From contig OY970120.1 of NCBI GenBank assembly GCA_963705885.1, positions 2,046,001-2,110,000 on the forward strand: a stretch of DNA of 64,000 nucleotides. The letters are read 5' to 3'. Both the position numbers and the translations under genes were made by a program. Source of the stretch: MFD01275-c22 sp963705885. Lineage in GTDB: Bacteria > Actinomycetota > Actinomycetes > JACCUZ01. Below the pieces are notes generated by a model that was not told the DNA's origin, ran no database searches, and was given only the letters and a program-made list of their open reading frames with translations. Shown one piece after another: positions 50,978 through 59,319 of this stretch (position 1 is its first letter; every line of letters begins with the position of its first letter).

Positions 50978-51220
50978 TCAGTTCCAGGTGGCGCCGAAGG
51001 ACCTCGCGGGCCGCACCACGTTCCAGGTGGCCCCGGCCAGGCGGTGGCTGTTCCACGTCGCGCCCGCGAAGTCGCTCTTCTTGTTCCACGTGGCCCCGGC
51101 CGAGTCGCTGGACGTGAGGCCGGCGCCGGTGAGCAGCGCCGCCGCGACGGCGAGCGCGAGGGCCGCGAGCAGGGCGACGACGGTGGTGGGGAGCTGACGG
51201 AGGGCGGTACTGGTGCGCAT
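50978..51220 (-). CDS. Secreted peptide with four GATWN repeats
   Basis: This 80-residue peptide starts MRTSTALRQLPTT, followed by a hydrophobic segment (~residues 13-33, VVALLAALALAVAAALLTG) and a possible cleavage region near SSDSAG. The rest is four units, each ending GATWN, separated by 13, 10 and 11 residues (spacers KKSDF, SHRL, VVRPARSF). The last unit ends exactly at the stop. GAGGAG is eight bases before ATG 51220. I do not recognise a family. It could be a processed signal peptide, a peptide-maturation precursor or a membrane-tethered adhesin. No modification enzyme is adjacent. Confidence 0.75.
   Translation of the reverse strand: MRTSTALRQLPTTVVALLAALALAVAAALLTGAGLTSSDSAGATWNKKSDFAGATWNSHRLAGATWNVVRPARSFGATWN
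50981..51088 (-). repeat. Four tandem imperfect repeats encoding GATWN
   Basis: On the plus strand, TTCCAGGTGGC or TTCCACGT-type units begin at 50981, 51020, 51050 and 51083, with periods of 39, 30 and 33 bp. All periods are multiples of three, so the repeat is kept in frame. The five-codon core is conserved; the spacers diverge in both length and sequence, which argues for selection on the peptide core rather than a recent DNA duplication. Confidence 0.8.
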
Positions 51221-51402
51221 AGCAGGTGCTCCTCTGGTGAGTGCGGGTCCCGGCAGGGATGCGAGGCCATGATCGGGGACCGTGTGCCTCGACCGGGCCA
51301 GGCGCGAGCGCGGTTTCGGTAAAGGATCACGGCGGGTCGCGAGCCCTCCGGGCCCCGCGGGCTCGTAACACGGCCGAAACACCTGCCCGGCACGATGCGG
51401 GC

Positions 51403-52740
51403 ATGGACAAGCAGCAGGAGTTCGTCCTCCGCACGCTCGAGGAGCGCGACATCAGGTTCGTGCGGCTGTGGTTCACCGACGTGCTGGGGTTCCTCAAGTC
51501 CGTCGCCGTCGCCCCCGCCGAGCTCGAGGGCGCCTTCGACGAGGGCATCGGCTTCGACGGGTCGGCGATCGAGGGCTTCGCCCGCGTCCACGAGTCCGAC
51601 ATGCTGGCCAAGCCCGACCCGGGGACCTTCCAGATCCTGCCCTGGCGCTCCGAGACACCCGGGACCGCGCGGATGTTCTGCGACATCCTGCTGCCCGACG
51701 GCACGCCGTCCTACGCCGACCCGCGCCAGGTGCTCAAGCGGACCCTGGCGAAGGCGGCCGACATGGGCTTCGCCTTCTACACCCACCCCGAGATCGAGTT
51801 CTTCCTGTTCCGCGACCAGCCGGCACGCGGCCAGGCGCCGGTGCCCGTCGACCAGGGCGGCTACTTCGACCACATCGCGCACGGCATCGGCCACGACTTC
51901 CGCCGCGACGCGATCACGATGCTCGAGAACATGGGCATCTCGGTGGAGTTCAGCCACCACGAGGGCGCCCCGGGCCAGCAGGAGATCGACCTCCGCTACG
52001 CCGACGCCCTCTCGACCGCCGACAACATCATGACCTTCCGCCATGTCATGAAGCAGGTCGCGCTGTCGCAGGGCGTCTACGCGTCCTTCATGCCCAAGCC
52101 GCTGACCGACCACCCGGGATCGGGCCTGCACACGCACCTGTCGCTGTTCGAGGGGGAGCGCAACGCCTTCTTCGAGGCCGGCGCGAAGTTCCAGCTCTCG
52201 AAGGTCGCCCGGGCGTTCATCGCGGGGCTGCTGCGCCACGCCGGCGAGATCACCGCCGTGACCAACCAGTGGGTCAACTCCTACAAGCGGCTCTCGGGTG
52301 GCGGCGAGGCGCCGTCGTACGTCTCGTGGGGCCACAACAACCGCTCGGCCCTGGTGCGGGTGCCGATGTACAAGCCGGCGAAGGGGCAGTCCACCCGCGT
52401 CGAGCTGCGCTCGCCGGACAGCGCGTGCAACCCCTACCTCGCCTTCGCCGTGATCCTGGGCGCGGGGCTGAAGGGCATCGAGGGGGGCTACGACCTGCCC
52501 GACGGTGCCGAGGACGACGTCTGGTCGCTGACCGACGTCGAGCGCCGCGCCCTGGGCATCGACCCGCTGCCGGCCAGCCTCAGCGACGCGATCCGCGCGA
52601 TGGAGTCCAGCGAGCTCGTGGCCGAGACCCTGGGCGAGCACGTGTTCGACTTCTTCCTGCGCAACAAGCGCGCCGAGTGGGCCGACTACCGCCGCGAGGT
52701 CTCGGTGTTCGAGCTGAACCGCTACCTCTCGGTGCTGTGA
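51403..52740 (+). CDS. glnA2: Glutamine synthetase, GlnA2 type
   Basis: This 445-residue enzyme closely matches actinobacterial GlnA2: LWFTDVLGFLKSVAVAPAE, IGFDGSAIEGFARV, EFSHHEGAPGQQEIDLRYAD, TNQWVNSYKRLSGGGEAP, and RVELRSPDSACNPYLAFA. The Tyr that GlnE adenylylates in GlnA1 (in NLYDL-type motifs) is Trp here (VWSLTDVERR), so this isoenzyme should not be controlled that way. It is followed by an amidotransferase and glnE, extending the glnA2-glnE synteny of M. tuberculosis. The longer frame to 51241 is unsupported. Confidence 0.93.
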   Translation: MDKQQEFVLRTLEERDIRFVRLWFTDVLGFLKSVAVAPAELEGAFDEGIGFDGSAIEGFARVHESDMLAKPDPGTFQILPWRSETPGTARMFCDILLPDGTPSYADPRQVLKRTLAKAADMGFAFYTHPEIEFFLFRDQPARGQAPVPVDQGGYFDHIAHGIGHDFRRDAITMLENMGISVEFSHHEGAPGQQEIDLRYADALSTADNIMTFRHVMKQVALSQGVYASFMPKPLTDHPGSGLHTHLSLFEGERNAFFEAGAKFQLSKVARAFIAGLLRHAGEITAVTNQWVNSYKRLSGGGEAPSYVSWGHNNRSALVRVPMYKPAKGQSTRVELRSPDSACNPYLAFAVILGAGLKGIEGGYDLPDGAEDDVWSLTDVERRALGIDPLPASLSDAIRAMESSELVAETLGEHVFDFFLRNKRAEWADYRREVSVFELNRYLSVL

Positions 52741-53492
52741 GCGCCGGGGCGGTCGCGCGACCTCGGGTCGTGGTCGTGCAGCACGAGGACGGCACGGGGC
52801 CGGGCTGGTGGGGCGACTGGCTGACCGGGGCCGGGCTCGACCTCGACGTCCTCCACCCGTACGCCGGGGACGCGCTGCCCGCGGCCACCTCGGGCGCGGG
52901 GCTGGTCGTGCTCGGCGGGGCGATGGGGCCCGAGGACGACGACGCCTGTCCCTGGCTGCCGGCGACGAGAGCCCTGCTGGCCGACGCGGTCGCCGCTGGT
53001 GTCCCGACGTTCGGCATCTGCCTGGGGGCCGAGCTGCTCGCCGTCGCGTGCGGGGGCAGCGTGCGGCGCGGGGTCGCGGGGCCCGAGCTCGGGGTGCTCG
53101 AGATCCAGCGGCTCCCGGCCGCTGACGACGACCCCGTGCTCGCTGCCCTGCCCGTCCGGTCCCGGGTGCTGCAGTGGCACTGGGAGGAGATGGACACCCT
53201 GCCGCCCGGCGCGGTGCTGCTCGCCCGTTCGGATGCCTACCGGCACCAGGCGTTCCGCGTGGGCGACCGGGCGTGGGGCGTGCAGGGGCACCCGGAGGTG
53301 ACGCCCGACATCGCGGCCGCCTGGGCGCGCGAGGACAGCCCCCTGCTGGTGGCCGCCGGGCGCCGCCCGGACGAGCTGGTGGCCGAGGTGCGCGACGCCG
53401 AGGCCGAGCTCACGAGCACGTGGCGGCCGCTGGCCGAGGCCTTCGCGACGGTGGTGCACGACGTGGGCAGCCGGAGCGCACCGGCTCGGTAG
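52737..53492 (+). CDS. Class I glutamine amidotransferase
   Basis: This 251-residue protein has the GATase triad: nucleophile Cys in FGICLGAELLAVACGG, and His-x-Glu in GVQGHPEVTPD. The N-terminus reads VVVVQHEDGTGPGWWGDWL. It resembles GMP synthase-like amidotransferases that accept free glutamine or gamma-glutamyl compounds. GTG 52737 overlaps the glnA2 stop by 4 bases, so it is made together with glutamine synthetase. It may degrade gamma-glutamyl amines; this is inference from the neighbourhood. Confidence 0.88.
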   Translation: MSAGAVARPRVVVVQHEDGTGPGWWGDWLTGAGLDLDVLHPYAGDALPAATSGAGLVVLGGAMGPEDDDACPWLPATRALLADAVAAGVPTFGICLGAELLAVACGGSVRRGVAGPELGVLEIQRLPAADDDPVLAALPVRSRVLQWHWEEMDTLPPGAVLLARSDAYRHQAFRVGDRAWGVQGHPEVTPDIAAAWAREDSPLLVAAGRRPDELVAEVRDAEAELTSTWRPLAEAFATVVHDVGSRSAPAR

Positions 53493-53501
53493 CGTGGCCC
53501 C

Positions 53502-56477
53502 GTGAGGCCGCGCGGCAGCAGCACGAGCGGGATGTTCGCCCGGCTCGGCTTCGCCGAGCCGGCCGTCGCCGCGGCCGCGGTCGCGTCCGGCGCGCTCGAC
53601 GGGCTGGCCACGGACGGCGAGGACGTCCTGCGCGACGTGGCCGCCACCGCCGATCCCGATGCCGCCCTGCAGCGGCTCGCCCTGCTGCTCGACGCGGACG
53701 CCGACCTGGCCGGGGCGCTGGCCGGTGACCCGGCGCTGCGACGGCGGCTGCTCGCGGTGCTGGGTGCGAGCCAGGCGCTGGCGGACCACCTGGTGCACGT
53801 GCCGGGCCGCTGGCGGTTGCTGGTCGGTGGCGAGGACGACCGGCCGACGGCGCGCGGACTGCGCCGCACCCTGCTGCTCGCGCTGGGTGCGGACCCGGAC
53901 GCGGGCGAGCCGGTGGCCGACGACCCGCGCGCCCCGGACCTGCTGCGGCGCGCGTACCGCGACGCGATGCTCCCTCTTGCGGCTCGCGACGTGGCCGACG
54001 GGGCCGATGTCGCGCACGTTGCCGCCGAGCTGGCGGACCTGGCCGGCGCGACGCTCGAGGGTGCGCTCGCCGTCGCGCGCGCAGAGGTCGGCGAGCCGGC
54101 GGGCACGTGCCGCCTGGCGGTGGTCGCGATGGGCAAGTGCGGCGGCCGCGAGCTCAACTACGCCAGCGACGTCGACGTCGTCTTCGTGGCGGAGCCCCGC
54201 GACGGGTGCGACGAGCCGAAAGCCCTGAGGGCGGCGGCGTCGCTGGCCGCCACCATGATGCGGGTCTGCTCGGCCAGCACCGCGGAGGGCACGATCTGGC
54301 CGGTCGACGCCGGCCTGCGGCCCGAGGGCAAGGCCGGGCCGCTCGTGCGCACCCTGGCCAGCCACGTCGCCTACTACGAGCGGTGGGCCAAGACCTGGGA
54401 GTTCCAGGCGCTGCTGAAGGCCCGGCCCGTGGCCGGTGACCTCGCGCTCGGGCACGACTACCTGACAGCGGTCGCCCCGATGGTGTGGCAGGCGGCCGAC
54501 CGGCCCGACTTCGTGAGCGACGTGCAGCAGATGCGCCGCCGGGTCGAGTCGACGCTCTCGTCGGCGCAGAGCCATCGCGAGCTCAAGCTGGGGCCGGGCG
54601 GGCTGCGCGACGTCGAGTTCGCGGTCCAGCTGCTGCAGCTGGTGCACGGCCGGACCGACGAGGCGGTGCGGAGCCCCAACACGCTGGAGGCGCTGGAGGC
54701 CTTGTCCACCTACGGCTACGTCGGGCGCGCCGACGCAGCCGAGCTCGACGGCGCGTACCGCTTCCTGCGCACGGTCGAGCACCGCCTCCAGCTGCACCGC
54801 CTGCGTCGCACCCACGTCATGCCCGACGACGACGCCGAGCTGCGCCGGCTCGGCCGGTCGCTGGGGCTGCGCACCGCGCCGGTCGAGGAGCTCGACGCCG
54901 AGTGGCGCCGCCACGCCCGCGAGGTGCGCCGGCTCCACGAGAAGCTCTTCTACCGTCCGCTGCTCTCGTCGGTCGCCCGGCTGGCCTCGGACGAGGCCAG
55001 GCTGACCCCCGAGGCAGCGCGGGCACGGCTCGAGGCGCTGGGCTACGTCGACCCGGCGGGCGCGCTGCGCCACCTCGAGTCGCTGAGCGAGGGGGTGAGC
55101 CGGCGAGCGGCGATCCAGCGGACGCTGCTGCCGGTGCTGCTCGGGTGGTTCGCCGACGCGCCCGACCCGGACGGCGGGCTGCTCGCCTTCCGCCGCCTCT
55201 CGGACACCCTGGGCACGACGCCGTGGTACCTCCGGCTGCTGCGCGACGAGGGGGCCGTGGCCCAGCGGCTCGCGCTGCTGCTCGCGAGCAGCCGCTACGC
55301 CGTCGACCTGCTCGCCAGGGCGCCCGACGCGGTGCGGATGCTGGCCGACGACGAGGAGCTCGTCCCGCGCACCCGCGCCGAGCTGGGGGCCGAGCTGTCC
55401 ACGATGCTGGCCCGTCACGACGACCCGGAGACCGCGGCGGGCCTCGCGAGGGGCGTGCGACGCCGAGAGCTGTTCCGGCTCGCCGCCGCCGACCTGCTCG
55501 GCGTGGTGGACGTCGAGCAGGTCGAGCAGTCCCTCACCGACGTCGCGGCGGCGACCCTGCAGGCGGCGCTGGACGTGTCCGTCCGGTCGGTCGAGGCCAC
55601 GCGCGGGGGGCCGCTGCCGACCCGCCTGGCCGTCATCGGCATGGGCCGGCTGGGCGGTCGGGAGATGTCCTACGCCAGCGACGCCGACGTGCTCTTCGTG
55701 CACGACCCGCTCCCCGGGGCCGACGAGCGTGAGGCGTCGGAGGCGGCGCACGCGGTGGTGGGCGAGCTGCGCCGGTCGCTGTCGGTGCCCTCGCCCGACC
55801 CGCCGCTCGGCGTCGACGCCGGGCTGCGACCCGAGGGCCGCCAGGGTCCCCTGGTGCGCAGCCTCGCGTCGTACGCCGCCTACTACGAGCGCTGGTCGCA
55901 CGTCTGGGAGAGCCAGGCGCTGCTGCGTGCCGACCCGGTCGCCGGGGACCCCGACCTCGGGGCCCGGTTCACGGCGATGGCCGACCCGCTGCGCTACCCG
56001 GAGGCGGGGCTGGACGAGTCGTCGGTGCGCGAGATCCGGCGCCTCAAGGCCAGGGTCGAGGCCGAGCGGCTGCCCCGCGGCGCGGACCCCGCCCGGCACA
56101 CCAAGCTGGGACCCGGCGGGCTGGCCGACGTCGAGTGGACGGTGCAGCTGCTGCAGCTGCGGCACGGCGCGGCCGTTCCCGGCCTGCGGACCACCCGCAC
56201 CCTCGAGGCCCTGGGCGCGGCGGCGGAGGCGGGGCTGCTCGACCCCGAGCAGGCGCGGACGCTCGCGACGGCGTGGCGCACCGCGACCCGGGTGCGCAAC
56301 GCCGTCCTGCTCGTCCGCGGGCAGCCGACCGACAGCCTCCCGAGCGATGTCCGCGAGCTCTCGGGCGTCGCGCAGGTCCTGGGCTACCCTCCGGGCGCAG
56401 CAGGAACGCTGGTCGACGACTACCGTCGCGCGACCCGGCGGGCCAGGACGGTGGTGGACGGGGTGTTCTACCGGTGA
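53502..56477 (+). CDS. glnE: Glutamine synthetase adenylyltransferase (bifunctional)
   Basis: This 991-residue regulator adenylylates and deadenylylates GlnA1 according to nitrogen supply. Two nucleotidyltransferase domains are visible: the first with VVAMGKCGGRELNYASDVD near residue 205 and TIWPVDAGLRPEGKAGPLV; the second with VIGMGRLGGREMSYASDAD near residue 710 and PLGVDAGLRPEGRQGPLV. LGPGGLRDVEF and LGPGGLADVEW end the respective domains. GTG 53502 is the longest start; ATG 53532 (MFARLGF) is possible. Confidence 0.95.
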   Translation: MRPRGSSTSGMFARLGFAEPAVAAAAVASGALDGLATDGEDVLRDVAATADPDAALQRLALLLDADADLAGALAGDPALRRRLLAVLGASQALADHLVHVPGRWRLLVGGEDDRPTARGLRRTLLLALGADPDAGEPVADDPRAPDLLRRAYRDAMLPLAARDVADGADVAHVAAELADLAGATLEGALAVARAEVGEPAGTCRLAVVAMGKCGGRELNYASDVDVVFVAEPRDGCDEPKALRAAASLAATMMRVCSASTAEGTIWPVDAGLRPEGKAGPLVRTLASHVAYYERWAKTWEFQALLKARPVAGDLALGHDYLTAVAPMVWQAADRPDFVSDVQQMRRRVESTLSSAQSHRELKLGPGGLRDVEFAVQLLQLVHGRTDEAVRSPNTLEALEALSTYGYVGRADAAELDGAYRFLRTVEHRLQLHRLRRTHVMPDDDAELRRLGRSLGLRTAPVEELDAEWRRHAREVRRLHEKLFYRPLLSSVARLASDEARLTPEAARARLEALGYVDPAGALRHLESLSEGVSRRAAIQRTLLPVLLGWFADAPDPDGGLLAFRRLSDTLGTTPWYLRLLRDEGAVAQRLALLLASSRYAVDLLARAPDAVRMLADDEELVPRTRAELGAELSTMLARHDDPETAAGLARGVRRRELFRLAAADLLGVVDVEQVEQSLTDVAAATLQAALDVSVRSVEATRGGPLPTRLAVIGMGRLGGREMSYASDADVLFVHDPLPGADEREASEAAHAVVGELRRSLSVPSPDPPLGVDAGLRPEGRQGPLVRSLASYAAYYERWSHVWESQALLRADPVAGDPDLGARFTAMADPLRYPEAGLDESSVREIRRLKARVEAERLPRGADPARHTKLGPGGLADVEWTVQLLQLRHGAAVPGLRTTRTLEALGAAAEAGLLDPEQARTLATAWRTATRVRNAVLLVRGQPTDSLPSDVRELSGVAQVLGYPPGAAGTLVDDYRRATRRARTVVDGVFYR

Positions 56478-57739
56478 CGAGCGGCGGCGAGACCCGCCCG
56501 TCGTACCGCCATGTCCTGCGCAACCGCGAGTTCCGCGGGCTGGTCGTCGCCCAGGTCACCAGCGAGCTCGGCGACCACGTGGCGCGTGTGGCGCTGGCGT
56601 CGCTGGTGCTGCGCCGCACCGACAGCGCGTTCCTGGCGGTGCTCGCGTTCGTCGTGAGCTTCGTCCCGGCCGTGTTCGGGTCCGCGCTGCTCGGTGCGCT
56701 CGCCGACCGGGTGCCGCGCAAGGTCGTCATGCTCGCCTGCGACCTGGCGCGCGGGGTCATCGTCGCGCTGATCGCCCTGCTCGCCGTCGACAGCACGCCC
56801 GTCTGGCTGCTGCTCTTCCTGCTCCTCGTGGCCGAGACGTTCACGGCCCCCTTCGAGGCGGCGCACCGGGCGGTCGTGCCGGATGTCCTGCCCAACCCGC
56901 GCGACTGCCTGGTCGGCACCGGCCTGCTGCGGATGCTCTACCAGCTCGACCAGGTACTCGGCATCGTGGCCGCGGGTGTGGTGATCGTGCTCGTCGGCGA
57001 GCGGGTCGGCCTGCTCCTGAACGTCGCGAGCTTCGCCGCGTCCTTCCTCGTGCTCGCGGTCACGCTGTCGTGGCGCCCCGCGTCACGGCAGGTGCCGTCG
57101 CCGGGCGGCAAGCCGACCTCCCTGCTCGTCGACTTCCGCGAGGGCTGGCACCTGGTCTTCGGCGACCCGGCGCTGCGGGCGCTCGTCGTGCTCGCGTGGA
57201 GCGCAGCGGTGTTCCTCATCGCGCCCGAGGCGGTCGCGCTCGCCTACGCCCGGGAGGACGGCGCGGCCGCCTCGGTCGGAGCCCTGCTCATGGCCAGCCT
57301 CCCGGCCGGCGCGGCGCTGGGCGCCTACCTCGTCGCCCGGCTCGACCCGCTCCGCCAGGTCGGCATGATCGTGCCGCTGGCGGTCTCGGCGTGCGCGCCG
57401 CTGATGCTGACCAGCCTCGCGCCGCCGTGGACGGTCGCGCTGCCGCTGTGGTTCCTGGCCGGCCTCTCGCAGGGGTTCATGGTGCCGCTGATGACCACGG
57501 TCAACCTCATGAGCCCCGTCGCGCTGAGGGGGAGGGTCAACGGGCTGGCGGGCGCCGGCTTCAGCACCGTCACCGCCGCCACGTTCCTGACGGCCGGTGC
57601 CCTCGCGGACCTCGCCTCGCCGGCCGTGGCCGTCACCGTCGCGGCGGTGGTCGGGCTGGCGCTGGTGGGCGCGGCGCACCACACCTGGCCGACGGGGGAG
57701 CTGCGGCGGGCGGCGCGCCGGGTCTACGTCGACGCCTGA
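56474..57739 (+). CDS. Major facilitator superfamily transporter
   Basis: This 421-residue protein has 12 predicted membrane segments. Family signs are the segment 2-3 loop GALADRVPRKVVML (the GxxxDRxGRR motif) and symmetric halves of six segments joined by a cytoplasmic loop at ~residues 195-225. It resembles drug or metabolite efflux carriers; no specific substrate is predictable. GTG 56474 overlaps the glnE stop by 4 bases, which couples it to the nitrogen cluster without a clear reason. Confidence 0.9.
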   Translation: MTSGGETRPSYRHVLRNREFRGLVVAQVTSELGDHVARVALASLVLRRTDSAFLAVLAFVVSFVPAVFGSALLGALADRVPRKVVMLACDLARGVIVALIALLAVDSTPVWLLLFLLLVAETFTAPFEAAHRAVVPDVLPNPRDCLVGTGLLRMLYQLDQVLGIVAAGVVIVLVGERVGLLLNVASFAASFLVLAVTLSWRPASRQVPSPGGKPTSLLVDFREGWHLVFGDPALRALVVLAWSAAVFLIAPEAVALAYAREDGAAASVGALLMASLPAGAALGAYLVARLDPLRQVGMIVPLAVSACAPLMLTSLAPPWTVALPLWFLAGLSQGFMVPLMTTVNLMSPVALRGRVNGLAGAGFSTVTAATFLTAGALADLASPAVAVTVAAVVGLALVGAAHHTWPTGELRRAARRVYVDA

Positions 57740-57905
57740 GCGCCGCGCAGCCTCGCGACACACTGATTTGCGGACATTCACCGTAATTGGCCACCTGGGG
57801 ATGCCGCGTCCGGCACACTGATCGCGGCTCCCGGGGCCCGGCGGACCACCATCCGCCCCCTTGCGGAGCCGTCCTTTCCGCTCCACCCCTCGAGGAAGCC
57901 CGCAC

Positions 57906-59219
57906 ATGAGCCGCGCCCGTCGCCTGCCGTCCCTCTCCCGGTTGCTCGCCGTGCTCGTCGCCGCGCTCGTCGCGACCGCGCTGATGCCGGCCGCCCCGGC
58001 CGCCGCCAAGAAGGTCCGGGTCGACCCGCGGCTCTTCGGCGTGCACGACGGGAGCCTGGGCTCGCTGGGCCAGGGCGTCGGGTCGCTGCGGCTGTGGGAC
58101 GCCGGCACCACCTGGCGCGACATCGAGACCTCGCCCGGGGTCTACGACTTCTCCCGGCTGGACCAGATCGTCAACGCCGCCCAGGCGCGCGGTGTCGAGG
58201 TCACCCTGGTCCTCGGCATGACCCCCGGCTTCTACGCCTCGAGCCCGACCGCGATGCCGGGCGACGTCGGCGCGTGGACCCGCTACGTCTCCGCCGTGGC
58301 CAGCCGCTACAAGTCGTGGAACGGCAAGCGCGGCATCGGCGCCTACCAGGTCTGGAACGAGGCGAACGTCAAGAACTTCTGGACCGGCTCGCCGGTGCAG
58401 ATGGCCACGCTGACCAAGGCTGCGTGGAACGCCGTGAAGGCGGTCGACAGCGGTGCGCTGGTGGTCGGGCCGGCCTTCGCCGCCCGCATCGCGGAGCAGA
58501 CCCGCGGCATCGGCTTCTTCTACAACATCCGGGTCAGCGGGGTCCCGGTGTGGAAGTACATGAACGCGATCTCGCTGAACCTCTACCCCCTGGACAAGTA
58601 CGGCTCGAAGGCGGGCACGCCGGAGAAGTCGATGTCCCTGCTCGCCGCGGCCCGCAAGCAGATGCGCCTGCGCGGCGTGCCGGCCAACAAGCCGATCTGG
58701 AACACGGAGATCAACTACGGCATGCGGTCCGGGAGCCATGGCGGCACGAAGGCGGTGCCGATCTCGGGCGCGACCCAGGCGTCGTACGTCATCCGCACCT
58801 ACCTGCTCAACGCGTCGCAGAAGGTCAAGCGCGTGCACTGGTACGCCTGGGACATGGGCTACCTGCCCGGCGGCGGCACCCTGGGCAACACGCAGCTGAC
58901 CAACCCGGCGGACGGGTCGACGACCGTGGCCGGCCGCGCGGTCGGCCTGGTGCGCGGCTGGATGCAGGGCGGCACGCTGATGGGGCCGAGCCGCTCGGCG
59001 CTGCCGTGCACCAAGGACCGCGCGGGGACGTACACCTGCGTGATCAAGTACAACAAGGGCGTGAAGCGCGTCTACTGGAACCCGACCAAGCGGGTGCGGG
59101 TCACGACCGCCAAGAGTGCGACTTTCTCCGTGAACGTCTACGGTAAGAAGCGCGCCGTCAGGGGTGGGTCGAAGAAGGCCGTGAACTCACGCCCGCTGAT
59201 GGTCCGGTCGAAGCGCTGA
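57906..59219 (+). CDS. Secreted glycoside hydrolase-like protein (first paralogue)
   Basis: This 437-residue protein begins with a signal peptide (MSRARRLPSLSRLLAVLVAA..., cleavage near APAAA, residue ~34). The catalytic part is a clan-A-like TIM barrel: SLRLWDAGTTWRDIETSPGVYD, LVLGMTPGFYA, the acid/base Glu candidate in AYQVWNEANVKNFW, and the nucleophile candidate in KPIWNTEINYG. The C-terminal ~70 residues have a two-Cys beta motif (LPCTKDRAGTYTC) and KRVYWNPTKRVRV. The family is near GH39 or GH5; the substrate is unknown. A paralogue follows. Confidence 0.82.
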   Translation: MSRARRLPSLSRLLAVLVAALVATALMPAAPAAAKKVRVDPRLFGVHDGSLGSLGQGVGSLRLWDAGTTWRDIETSPGVYDFSRLDQIVNAAQARGVEVTLVLGMTPGFYASSPTAMPGDVGAWTRYVSAVASRYKSWNGKRGIGAYQVWNEANVKNFWTGSPVQMATLTKAAWNAVKAVDSGALVVGPAFAARIAEQTRGIGFFYNIRVSGVPVWKYMNAISLNLYPLDKYGSKAGTPEKSMSLLAAARKQMRLRGVPANKPIWNTEINYGMRSGSHGGTKAVPISGATQASYVIRTYLLNASQKVKRVHWYAWDMGYLPGGGTLGNTQLTNPADGSTTVAGRAVGLVRGWMQGGTLMGPSRSALPCTKDRAGTYTCVIKYNKGVKRVYWNPTKRVRVTTAKSATFSVNVYGKKRAVRGGSKKAVNSRPLMVRSKR

Positions 59220-59241
59220 CCGGGGGCCACCAGGCCGCACG

Positions 59242-59262
59242 GGGCGTTCGGTCCGAACGCCC
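59242..59262. terminator. Palindromic hairpin between the glycosidase paralogues
   Basis: GGGCGTTCGG at 59242-59251 is complementary to 59253-59262 around a single T. It lies 22 bp after the first gene's stop and may end or stabilise its message. No T-run follows. Confidence 0.55.
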
Positions 59263-59319
59263 TGCGTACGAGCGGGCAGGGACGCCCGCACACACGACGA
59301 CCTCGGGGACCTCTCACAC

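Noticed and set aside
50981..51088. The GATWN repeats as a non-coding DNA repeat or phage element
   Set aside because: All periods are multiples of three, the reading frame has a ribosome site and signal segment, and the repeat ends at the stop codon, so it is coding.
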